From contig CAZFDT010000044.1 in the NCBI GenBank assembly GCA_964518335.1, forward strand, positions 1-42,264: 42,264 nt of DNA, given 5' to 3'. The number at the start of each line of letters is the position of its first letter. Within the stretch, counting starts at the first letter, position 1. Both the position numbers and the translations under genes were made by a program. Below are positions 17,317 through 24,263 of this stretch, one piece after another. A model generated the notes under the pieces. That model was not told the origin of the DNA, did not search any database, and saw only the letters and a list, made by a program, of their open reading frames with translations. Origin of the DNA: CAZFDT01 sp964518335 (GTDB lineage: Bacteria; Planctomycetota; Phycisphaerae; Phycisphaerales; Phycisphaeraceae).

Positions 17317-17350
17317 AACGCTATAACGCCGTAACGCTGAAACGCTAAAA
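17317..17350. repeat. Left array of 8-bp AACGCYNN repeats flanking the four-helix-bundle gene
   Basis: Four tandem 8-bp units, AACGCTAT, AACGCCGT, AACGCTGA and AACGCTAA (17317-17348), plus AA, lie between the trkH start and the four-helix-bundle gene stop. The same unit occurs in inverted orientation on the other side of that gene (17780-17819). Confidence 0.8.
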
Positions 17351-17359
17351 GCAGAGGCG

Positions 17360-17752
17360 TCAGCGGGGGCCTCGTCTGGGTGTCGAGCGAATCACCATGG
17401 CTTTCGTGATGCGGAGCAGTTCAATGGTTTCCTGAAGCAAAGAGGATACCCGCGCTTCCGTGACCCATTTGCGACGTGCGATGAAGCGGAGCCAATATCG
17501 CGTTTCGCTCAGTTCTTTGACGCTGATGCTCGCGCACTTGCGAAAGTCCTTCAGGCTGAAAGCCTCGCTCGCTTCGAACAAATTGGCTCCGGCCGAGGTG
17601 CCCGATCCGATCAGTTGCTCGACCACGCGCGCCGAGCGTCGCGATCGCTGCAGAAACTCTGCAAGACTCACAATGCGGTCGCCATAGTCCAGCAACCGAT
17701 CAAGAATCGTCTCGTTGAGTCGTCCACCAATCCCATCGTGTGTGTGCGCCAT
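17360..17752 (-). CDS. Four-helix-bundle protein (S23 / 23S rRNA intervening-sequence family)
   Basis: A 130-aa all-helical protein of the S23/four-helix-bundle family. Diagnostic features are the helix with SAGANLFEASEAFSLKDFRKCASISVKELSETRYWLRFI and the preceding QLIGSGTSAGAN turn. Relatives are encoded in intervening sequences of 23S rRNA genes and resemble the Avd accessory protein of diversity-generating retroelements; their cellular role is poorly known. GGAGG lies 6 nt before ATG 17752, a stronger ribosome site than its neighbours have. The gene sits between trkA and trkH and is bracketed by inverted arrays of an 8-bp repeat, so it reads as a small inserted cassette. No reverse transcriptase or variable repeat is nearby. 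Confidence 0.88.
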   Translation of the reverse strand: MAHTHDGIGGRLNETILDRLLDYGDRIVSLAEFLQRSRRSARVVEQLIGSGTSAGANLFEASEAFSLKDFRKCASISVKELSETRYWLRFIARRKWVTEARVSSLLQETIELLRITKAMVIRSTPRRGPR

Positions 17753-17779
17753 CGTGAGCCTCCGAAATGTGGTTCTGTT

Positions 17780-17819
17780 TTAGCGTTTTGGCGTTGCAGC
17801 GTTTTAGCGTTCAGACGTT
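17780..17819. repeat. Right (inverted) array of the 8-bp repeat, touching the trkA stop codon
   Basis: Read on the minus strand, five units in 8-bp register: AACGTCTG, AACGCTAA, AACGCTGC, AACGCCAA and AACGCTAA. The array starts within the last codons of trkA and ends upstream of the four-helix-bundle gene. It mirrors the array at 17317-17350. Confidence 0.8.
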
Positions 17820-19157
17820 GAACAGCTTTCGGATCGCTTTCCTGCTCCCCGCCGGGGCGATGACCACGACGGTGTCGCTGGCCTGGATCGCGTCGTCGGC
17901 GCTGGGGACGAACGCCTGGTCGCCGCGCTGGATGGCGGCAATGATCGTGCGGGCGGGAAAGCGCACCATCTTGAGCGGCCGGCCCACGACGTCGGGGGCA
18001 CTTCCGGGGGCGGCGGGCACGCGCACCTCGAACACGTCGGCGATGCCCTCGGCCAGCGTGGCCAACTGTCGCACGGGCGAGTCGTCCAGCAGCCGCTGGA
18101 TTTGCGCCACGGCCGTCACCCGCGGCGAAAACGCCCGATCGATCCCCACGTGCTCGATCATGTGCAGGTACGTGCCCCGCTGCAGCACCGCGATCGCCGC
18201 GCGGCAGCCCATCCGCTTGGCCTGCGCCGCCGCCAGGATGTTCGACTCGTCGTCGTCCGTCGCCGCGACAAACGCATCGGCCTGATCGATGCGCTCCTCC
18301 TTGAGCACCTCGCCCTCGATCGGGCTCACCGCCAGCACGGTCACCCAGCCCAGCTTCTCCGACAGCTCCTCGGCGCGGGCCTTGTTGGGCTCGAACAGCC
18401 GCACCGAGAAGTTGCGGCTGTGCAGCGCCCGGCAGAGCCACACCGCCAGCGCCGTGCCCCCGTTGATCATCACGCGGATGCGCCGGTCGTCGGCGGTGTG
18501 AAACACCTTCTTGAGCTTGTCGAACTGGGCGACATCGCCCACGAGCGTCACCACGTCATCGGCCTGGATGACGGTGCCGGCCTCGGGGATGAAGGCGATC
18601 TGCTCGCGCTCGATGGCGACGATGCGCGCTGACCCCGGCAGCGTCAGCGCCGACAGGGGCTTGTTCACGGCCGGGGCGTCGGCGCTGACGGGGAGCTGCT
18701 GCAGTTCCACCCTGCCGCGGGCGAAACGCTCCACCGCCAGGGCGCCGGGGCTGCGCAGCACCTGGGCGATGGCGACGGCGGTGGTGTGGTCGGGGCAGAC
18801 CAGGTGGTCGAGCCCGAAGTGCAGCGAGTAATCGAGTCCGCGGCCGTCGAAATAGGCCGAATGATGCACGCGGGCGATGGTGCGGTGCGCCCCCAGCCCC
18901 GAGGCGATCGACGCCGACAGCAGGTTGATCTCGTCCACGCTGGTGACGGCGATGAACAGCTCGGCGGAAGGGACGCCGGCCTCCACGAGCGTCTCGGCGT
19001 GCGTGGCGTTGCCCACCAGCGTGCGCACGTCCATCGTCTCCTCCAAAACGGCCAGCTTCGCCGGGTCCAGATCGATGACGGTGATGTTGTTCCCCGCGGC
19101 CATGGTCTCGGCACAGTGGCGTCCCACTTCGCCGGCGCCGCAGATGATGATGTCCAT
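17811..19157 (-). CDS. trkA: Trk system potassium uptake regulatory subunit TrkA
   Basis: A 448-aa cytoplasmic gating subunit with two tandem RCK (TrkA-N plus TrkA-C) units. The first Rossmann fold opens with MDIIICGAGEVG and has the acidic ribose-binding IDLDP. The second starts near residue 228 (RIRVMINGGTALA) and has a less canonical glycine motif. TrkA-C regions follow each (ELQQLPV, VFEVRVPAAPGS to VVVIAPAGSRKAIRKLF). It binds NAD(H)/ATP and controls TrkH. ATG 19157 lacks a Shine-Dalgarno but follows TACACT (19171-19166) by 8 nt, a leaderless arrangement. trkH follows on the same strand after the four-helix-bundle cassette; the pair was presumably an uninterrupted operon before insertion. 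Confidence 0.95.
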   Translation of the reverse strand: MDIIICGAGEVGRHCAETMAAGNNITVIDLDPAKLAVLEETMDVRTLVGNATHAETLVEAGVPSAELFIAVTSVDEINLLSASIASGLGAHRTIARVHHSAYFDGRGLDYSLHFGLDHLVCPDHTTAVAIAQVLRSPGALAVERFARGRVELQQLPVSADAPAVNKPLSALTLPGSARIVAIEREQIAFIPEAGTVIQADDVVTLVGDVAQFDKLKKVFHTADDRRIRVMINGGTALAVWLCRALHSRNFSVRLFEPNKARAEELSEKLGWVTVLAVSPIEGEVLKEERIDQADAFVAATDDDESNILAAAQAKRMGCRAAIAVLQRGTYLHMIEHVGIDRAFSPRVTAVAQIQRLLDDSPVRQLATLAEGIADVFEVRVPAAPGSAPDVVGRPLKMVRFPARTIIAAIQRGDQAFVPSADDAIQASDTVVVIAPAGSRKAIRKLFNV

Positions 19158-19165
19158 GGCGGTAG

Positions 19166-19171
19166 AGTGTA
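19166..19171 (-). promoter_or_regulatory. -10 box of trkA (leaderless arrangement)
   Basis: TACACT on the minus strand ends 8 nt before ATG 19157. No good -35 is visible. It is one of the recurring start-proximal TANNNT boxes. Confidence 0.4.
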
Positions 19172-19216
19172 CCCAACCCTCGGCGCGGGGTCGCGCCGCG
19201 GCTGCGAGGCGGCGCT

Positions 19217-19246
19217 TTGCTCGGCCGCTTGCGATCCTGCTAGAAT
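19217..19246 (+). promoter_or_regulatory. Promoter of clpP with extended -10
   Basis: TTGCTC (19217-19222), an 18-bp spacer ending in TGC, and TAGAAT (19241-19246). Predicted transcription starts near 19253, giving a leader of about 43 nt that includes the AAAGGA ribosome site of clpP. Confidence 0.55.
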
Positions 19247-19295
19247 CGCCCCACCGACAACCCTCACAACCGGGGACGTGGAAAGGACGCTGCGC

Positions 19296-19928
19296 ATGCA
19301 ACTGGTTCCGATGGTGATCGAGAAGACCGGCCGGGGCGAACGGGCCTACGACATCTATTCGCGGCTGCTCAAGGACCGCGTGGTGTTCCTGGGCGGAGCC
19401 GTCACGGACGAGACGGCCAACCTGATCGTCGCCCAGATGCTTTTTCTCTCCAGCGAGGACAGCAAGGCCGACATTCACTTTTACATCAACAGCCCCGGCG
19501 GCAGCGTCAGCGCGGGCCTGGCGATCTACGACACGATGCAGTTCATCCGCTGCGAAGTGGCGACGTACGGCATCGGACTGGCGGCGAGCATGGGTTCCCT
19601 GCTGCTGATGGCCGGCGCCAAGGGCAAGCGCTACGTCCTGCCCAACAGCCGCGTCCTGCTGCACCAGCCGCTGATGGGCGGCGTCATCGAGGGCCCGGCG
19701 ACCGACCTGGGCATCCAGGCCAAGGAAATGCTCCGCACCCGCGAGCGCCTCTACAAGGTCATGAGCGAGCACACCGGCCAGGCCCTCGATCAGATCGCCA
19801 AAGACTGCGAGCGCGACAAGTGGCTCGACGCCGACGAAAGCGTCAACTACGGCTGCGCCGACCGCGTGCTCAAGCACATTCCCGACAGCCTCGTCGCCAT
19901 CAAGTCCGGCGACAAAGACGACGAATAA
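19296..19928 (+). CDS. clpP: ATP-dependent Clp protease proteolytic subunit
   Basis: A 210-aa serine protease that forms the tetradecameric chamber of ClpAP/ClpXP-type proteases. The catalytic triad is visible: Ser98 in YGIGLAASMGS, His123 in LLHQPLMGG and Asp170 in IAKDCERD. The handle and substrate-contact motifs INSPGGSVSAGLAIYDTM are intact. The N-terminus (MQLVPMVIEKTGRGERAYDIYSRLL) is typical and short. AAAGGA precedes ATG 19296. No clpX or tig gene lies next to it; a lipoprotein gene follows after 14 nt. The extended -10 promoter at 19217-19246 drives it. Confidence 0.97.
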   Translation: MQLVPMVIEKTGRGERAYDIYSRLLKDRVVFLGGAVTDETANLIVAQMLFLSSEDSKADIHFYINSPGGSVSAGLAIYDTMQFIRCEVATYGIGLAASMGSLLLMAGAKGKRYVLPNSRVLLHQPLMGGVIEGPATDLGIQAKEMLRTRERLYKVMSEHTGQALDQIAKDCERDKWLDADESVNYGCADRVLKHIPDSLVAIKSGDKDDE

Positions 19929-19942
19929 TTGAACCCCGGCCC

Positions 19943-20590
19943 GTGAACATCCGCCCCTACCACCTCGCCGCCCTCGGTCTCGCCTGCGGTTTTGCGCTGG
20001 CGGCAATCGGGTGCAAGAGCGCCCGCATCGGTGGCACGGCCGGCCCCGACAAGGTCATCGACGAGCTGCGCCAGGAAAACGCCCAGCTCCAGCGCGATGT
20101 CGAACGTCTCAACCGCCAGATCGAGGTCCGGCTGGCGGAGCTCGAAGCCCTGCGCGCTGACAAGGGCGTGCCCGCGCCCGATGCCGGGGGCGCTGCCGTG
20201 CCGCGCCTCCACGAAGTGCGGATCGCAGGGTTCAGCGGCGCGGTGGACAGCGATGGCGACGGGCGCGACGACCTGATTCGCCTGTACGTGGTGACGCGCG
20301 ACCAGCACGGTCGGACGCTGCCGATCGAGGGCCGGGCGGTGGTGCAGGCGGTGCATCTGGCGCCGGAGCGGGATCCGGCCGTCGTGGCGTCGCGCACGTT
20401 CGAGCCGGACGAGTTTCGCGCCCAGTACCGCAGCGGATTCGCCGGCACGCACTACACGCTCGAATTGCAGTTGCCCACCTCCGAGCCGCCTTCCCCAGTC
20501 GAACTGACCATTCACGTCACCGTCACCGACGCCGCCACCGGCATCGCGCTGACGGATCAGAAACCGATCAGGATCAAGGCCCCGTCATAG
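19943..20590 (+). CDS. Predicted lipoprotein with coiled coil, function unknown
   Basis: A 215-aa protein starting at GTG 19943, 14 nt after clpP. The N-terminus is a lipoprotein signal (YHLAALGLACGFALAAIGC, with Cys at about residue 24), followed by a coiled coil at about 37-70 (KVIDELRQENAQLQRDVERLNRQIEVRLAELEALR). A beta-rich domain of about 120 residues follows (HEVRIAGFSGAVDSDGDGRDDLIRLYVVTRDQHG), with an Asp-rich DSDGDGRDD motif that could bind Ca2+. The product is likely anchored in the envelope. No family is recognised and the link to clpP may be only positional. Its stop overlaps that of the convergent toroid-enzyme gene by 6 nt. Confidence 0.75.
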   Translation: MNIRPYHLAALGLACGFALAAIGCKSARIGGTAGPDKVIDELRQENAQLQRDVERLNRQIEVRLAELEALRADKGVPAPDAGGAAVPRLHEVRIAGFSGAVDSDGDGRDDLIRLYVVTRDQHGRTLPIEGRAVVQAVHLAPERDPAVVASRTFEPDEFRAQYRSGFAGTHYTLELQLPTSEPPSPVELTIHVTVTDAATGIALTDQKPIRIKAPS

Positions 20591-22618
20591 CGCATCGACC
20601 GTGGCCCGGCAGGCCTCGAACTGTGCGACGATGCGATAGCGCTTGCCGTCGCACCCGGTGACGGTAACGCTGCGCGCCTCGCCGTCGCGCTGCGGATTGA
20701 CGGCGATGGCCAGGCGCTGCGTCGTGGCCGCATCGACGCTCGACATGACGCGCCAGCCCACATCGAGAATGACCTCGCCGGGCAGCGCCGCGCGGGCGCC
20801 GATCGTGCCGGGCCAGCACAGTTCGTCCACGTACAGTGAGCGGTAGTGCCCACCGCGACGGGTCGCGCTGCGATCCAGCGCGAGCGTGTCGGCGCCGTAG
20901 AGTCCGACCACGCCGATCGTGTCGTCGATGCACGCCCAGTGACTGTCGAGCGCCGTCATCGCATCGCGCGGCGGGGGCGACTGATGTTCGACCACGCCGT
21001 GGACCGTCGCTATGCGTCGCACGAACCCGTTGTACACGTCGTTGGGCACGTTCAACTGCAGCCCCTTGATGGCGATCGGGTACGCCCGCTTGTCGTTGAC
21101 GCGGCAGAGCTGCAGCCCGACGACGGTGTGCCCGTCGGGCAGGGCGGCAAAGCACAGGTGGTGCGTCGCCACGTCGGCCATGCTCATGCCTTCGGGGATC
21201 GTGAGCTTGGCGCCTTCGATGAATGAGCCGATGGTGACGAATCCGCCGTCGAAAGTGGTCGTGTGTTGCTGCAGTAGCCTGCGTTCGGCGGTGGGCACGC
21301 CCATGAATCGCACGATGCCCGCGAGGTTGTTCGACCACTCGGCCAGATCGCTTCGCCCCGGCGGCAGGCACAACCCCTGCGCCAGGCCGTGCGCCCGCCA
21401 CGCGAACGAGGCGAAGCGCGTCGCGCAGCGATGCACCGCCGCCCCGTGCTCGTCATCGTGCCACGATTCACCCACGGGCTTCCACGCCGGACCTGAGGTT
21501 TGGCGAAGGTCCGGATGGTTCACCAGCGGCGCGTACGCCACGACCGACGCCAGGGCACACGCCCGATCCGACTCCAGCCGCGTGTAGTAGTACGGCGACG
21601 ACGCCGCGAGATCGGTAAAGCGTTTGCCATAGAACGTGCCGTCACCGTTATGCGTTGCTTCCACATCGATCAGATCGAGCTGGCGCTCGATCAACTGCAG
21701 CGCATCGCCGTCGCCAACCTGGTCCGCGGCATACAGCAGCGACGGCAGCAGATACTCCTGGCAATACGTGTAACGCAGCCGCGAATCCCCGCCGATCCGC
21801 GCCAGCCGGCCGTCGTCGAATATCATCGTGCGGATTACTCGCCAAAGGTCGGCCTGGTGATGATCCAGATACTGCGGCCGCTCCTGGCCTGCCGCTTTGA
21901 GGTCGAAATGCAGCAGGGCCGCGTTCGACGTGCAGATCGCCATGTAGCCCACGTTCAGGTAGCCGTGGTGATCCAACGCATAGTTGGGGAAGAAATTGGC
22001 GCCGACGTAGAGCGGGTGGCCGGCGTCCGCCTCGACGCTCACACTGTTGAACAACCACCGCTCGGCGGCGTCGCGCCACGCGGCGGCGTGGGCGTGGTCG
22101 GGGTACATCGCCGCCGTCCGCCACAACAGCGCGCCCACCCACAGATTCGACTCGGGGTTGTTCTTGCCCGTGTGGTTCCACTTGTCCGCGTGAAGGCCCT
22201 TGTGCGGGCCACGCACGTGCTCGTTCATCTGCCAGTCGGCCTCGCTGGTGAGCACCCGCCGCAGGGCCGCGCGATCATCGTCAGTGAGGTGCGGCTGCAG
22301 CGCCCGCACGCCGAACATCATCCGCTCTAATCCCAGCGGGGTGATCCACGAGTGGCCCCAGGTCGCCCCGTCGCTGCACTTGCCCCCGGAAGTCGCATGG
22401 GATGCCAATGAGAACCGCAAAGCCGCCAGCGCCCGCCGCGTCTCACCGATAACCGCCATCGCCGCGACGTATTTCTGATTGGTCTGCACCGCCCAGTGGC
22501 CCGAGTAGCCCGTGCCATAGAACCCGAGTCCGCCCGGCAGGTCCACCCAGTATCGCTCCGCCGCGTCGGCCCACGACTTCAGAAGCGCCACGCACCGCGC
22601 CGTGTCGATCGTCTGCAT
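20585..22618 (-). CDS. Predicted (alpha/alpha)-toroid carbohydrate-active protein, no signal peptide
   Basis: A 677-aa protein. The N-terminal about 400 residues are helical and rich in aromatic and His residues (GTGYSGHWAVQTNQKY, GATWGHSWITPLGLERM, KWNHTGKNNPESNLWVGALLWRTAAM, FFPNYALDHHGYLNVGYMAICTSN, YCQEYLLPSLLYAADQ), like the (alpha/alpha)6 toroid of polysaccharide lyases and some glycosidases. The C-terminal about 270 residues are beta-rich (GGFVTIGSFIEGAKLTIPEG, HHLCFAALPDGHTVVGLQL), like the sandwich that follows such toroids. I cannot name the family. No signal peptide is present, so it probably acts on imported sugars. It starts 4 nt after the upstream secreted-protein gene, so the two are translationally linked. 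Confidence 0.72.
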   Translation of the reverse strand: MQTIDTARCVALLKSWADAAERYWVDLPGGLGFYGTGYSGHWAVQTNQKYVAAMAVIGETRRALAALRFSLASHATSGGKCSDGATWGHSWITPLGLERMMFGVRALQPHLTDDDRAALRRVLTSEADWQMNEHVRGPHKGLHADKWNHTGKNNPESNLWVGALLWRTAAMYPDHAHAAAWRDAAERWLFNSVSVEADAGHPLYVGANFFPNYALDHHGYLNVGYMAICTSNAALLHFDLKAAGQERPQYLDHHQADLWRVIRTMIFDDGRLARIGGDSRLRYTYCQEYLLPSLLYAADQVGDGDALQLIERQLDLIDVEATHNGDGTFYGKRFTDLAASSPYYYTRLESDRACALASVVAYAPLVNHPDLRQTSGPAWKPVGESWHDDEHGAAVHRCATRFASFAWRAHGLAQGLCLPPGRSDLAEWSNNLAGIVRFMGVPTAERRLLQQHTTTFDGGFVTIGSFIEGAKLTIPEGMSMADVATHHLCFAALPDGHTVVGLQLCRVNDKRAYPIAIKGLQLNVPNDVYNGFVRRIATVHGVVEHQSPPPRDAMTALDSHWACIDDTIGVVGLYGADTLALDRSATRRGGHYRSLYVDELCWPGTIGARAALPGEVILDVGWRVMSSVDAATTQRLAIAVNPQRDGEARSVTVTGCDGKRYRIVAQFEACRATVDAL

Positions 22619-22622
22619 CGCT

Positions 22623-23789
22623 TCATGGTACTTGGGGCAGCGCCGCTGTCACCTGCTCCACCACCCCCGCATCCACCACCAGCGCATCGCGAAACCGCCC
22701 CAGCGCCCGATACGCGTTGAGCACGTCCCGCCCCTCCTTGATCCGCGCGAGCAACGCCCGCTGCTCCGCCGTCACCAACTCAATCCGCCCCACAAACACC
22801 CGCGTGATGTCGGCGGGTACAGAGACTTCCAGCGGCAACACCCGATCCACCCACGCCCGCGGCGCAATGAAAAACACTCGCTGCCCCGGCGTCTTGAAGT
22901 ACGACTGCTCCCACGTCGCCAGCATCGCGTCGGCCTCATCCTCGAACAGGCCTTCGCTGATCAGCACGTCTTTCATCGACTGCTTGAGCTTGTCGGGATT
23001 TTCATGATGCAGAGATGGCCGAGCCCCAATCATAAAAGCTCGTCCATCCATTGTGTTCATAGACCAGGTCATTGGCGAGGTTCGGCTAAAGGCGACTCTG
23101 CCATCAACCTGAACACTGACTAACCATAGTGCAGACTCCGGTGGCAACCCCTTTTCGCGCCTAACCCAGTAAGAAGGGGCACTTGCGCCTTCGTGAGATG
23201 TCATGATCAGTGGGCTTTCGAGATGCCCCACGCCGCGATAGAAGAGGTAGCGTTCGGTTTCGCCGTTCTCGCTCCGCACATTGGCGGCGCGGACGCGGCG
23301 GGGGGCGAGCCAGACGTGGTCGTCGGTTTCCGGGCCGTCGCCTTTGACGCCGACCTGCAGGTTGCGCCACGTCAGCGTGCTGACGGTGTCGTGTTGCAGT
23401 GGTCCCGCCGGCGCGGTTGCGGTCGCAAGCGGATAGAACTCGTTGAGCACGCCCCCGTTGAATGTCGCCTTGAAGTCGAGCGTGATCGGCAGCGTCGCGC
23501 CGCGCGGCGGGTGGAAATACACCACCGGCGTCTCCAGCCGCATCGTGATGTCCGGCCGGGCGCTGACGACGTTGGCCGTGGGTTGCTTGAGCAATGCCTC
23601 ATTGCCGACACGATGCACAAACGCCGGCACCGGCTCGTCGTCGGTGTTGATCCCGCCCAGCGACCGACCGGCTTCATCCTGCAGCGATGTGAACGTGCCC
23701 CACTCGTGGATGACCAGCTTCTCCGTCTCCTCGGCGAAAGCGGTGAGCGGGCCCACGACCAGAACGATAGCGGTGGCGAGGTGTCGCAT
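22623..23789 (-). CDS. Secreted HEWGTF-motif protein, function unknown
   Basis: A 388-aa protein with an N-terminal signal peptide (MRHLATAIVLVVGPLTAFA) followed by KLVIHEWGTFTSLQDEAGRSLGGINTDDEPVP. As I recall, this block marks a family found in planctomycetes and relatives with no assigned function. Further features are KMETPVVYFHPP-like text (RLETPVVYFHPPRGATLPI), YLFYRGVGHLESPL, and a C-terminal GRIELVTAEQRALLARI helix. It is probably a periplasmic beta-rich protein. It precedes the toroid-enzyme gene by 4 nt and follows dtd by 24 nt, at the end of the long minus-strand run starting at exbB. The region 22990-23200 inside it is less GC-rich than the surroundings. Confidence 0.78.
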   Translation of the reverse strand: MRHLATAIVLVVGPLTAFAEETEKLVIHEWGTFTSLQDEAGRSLGGINTDDEPVPAFVHRVGNEALLKQPTANVVSARPDITMRLETPVVYFHPPRGATLPITLDFKATFNGGVLNEFYPLATATAPAGPLQHDTVSTLTWRNLQVGVKGDGPETDDHVWLAPRRVRAANVRSENGETERYLFYRGVGHLESPLIMTSHEGASAPSYWVRREKGLPPESALWLVSVQVDGRVAFSRTSPMTWSMNTMDGRAFMIGARPSLHHENPDKLKQSMKDVLISEGLFEDEADAMLATWEQSYFKTPGQRVFFIAPRAWVDRVLPLEVSVPADITRVFVGRIELVTAEQRALLARIKEGRDVLNAYRALGRFRDALVVDAGVVEQVTAALPQVP

Positions 23790-23813
23790 AGGTGGATAGA
23801 CGCACGATAGGCA

Positions 23814-24263
23814 TCACAGTTCCGCCGTGTCGAGCCAGAGGGTGACCGGACCGTCGTTGTGGATCTCGACGTGCATGGACGCACCGAAGACGCCCGTGCT
23901 GACGTGCGGGACGCCCAATTCGCGCAGTTTCTTAACGAAGTAGTCGCACAGGGGTGAGGCGATCTCGGGTCGGGCGGCGTCGGTAAAGCTGGGGCGCCGG
24001 CCTTTATGGGCGTCGGCGTAGAGCGTGAACTGCGACACGACCAAGGCGCCGCCGCGTACATCCAGCAGGGAGCGATTGAACTTACCGTCGCAGTCGTTGA
24101 ACACGCGAAGATTGACGATCTTGTCAGCGAGCCGGTCTGCCTCCGCGGCAGTGTCGCCTTCGCCGACGCCCAGCAGGATCACGTAACCATGGTCCACTGC
24201 GCCAATAATCGTGCCATCGACGCTCACCGAGCCCTTCGTCACTCGTTGGATCAAAGCACGCAT
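23814..24263 (-). CDS. dtd: D-aminoacyl-tRNA deacylase
   Basis: A 149-aa enzyme that hydrolyses D-aminoacyl-tRNA (and Gly-tRNA-Ala) to proofread chirality in translation. Features: MRALIQRVTKGSVSVDG start, the active-site SQFTLYAD motif, GRRPSF, and the C-terminal cross-subunit Gly-cisPro motif in NDGPVTLWLDT. Length is normal for bacterial DTD. Its ATG overlaps the stop codon of the vWA gene (TGATG), so it is translationally coupled to the ExbBD-TPR-vWA operon, an unusual context for a housekeeping proofreading enzyme. A 13-mer-like motif (GGTCCACTGCGCC) occurs at 24191. Confidence 0.96.
   Translation of the reverse strand: MRALIQRVTKGSVSVDGTIIGAVDHGYVILLGVGEGDTAAEADRLADKIVNLRVFNDCDGKFNRSLLDVRGGALVVSQFTLYADAHKGRRPSFTDAARPEIASPLCDYFVKKLRELGVPHVSTGVFGASMHVEIHNDGPVTLWLDTAEL

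Noticed and set aside
17360..17752. Diversity-generating retroelement, because the four-helix-bundle protein resembles Avd
   Set aside because: No reverse transcriptase, template repeat or variable repeat lies nearby, and the flanking 8-bp arrays are not of that kind.
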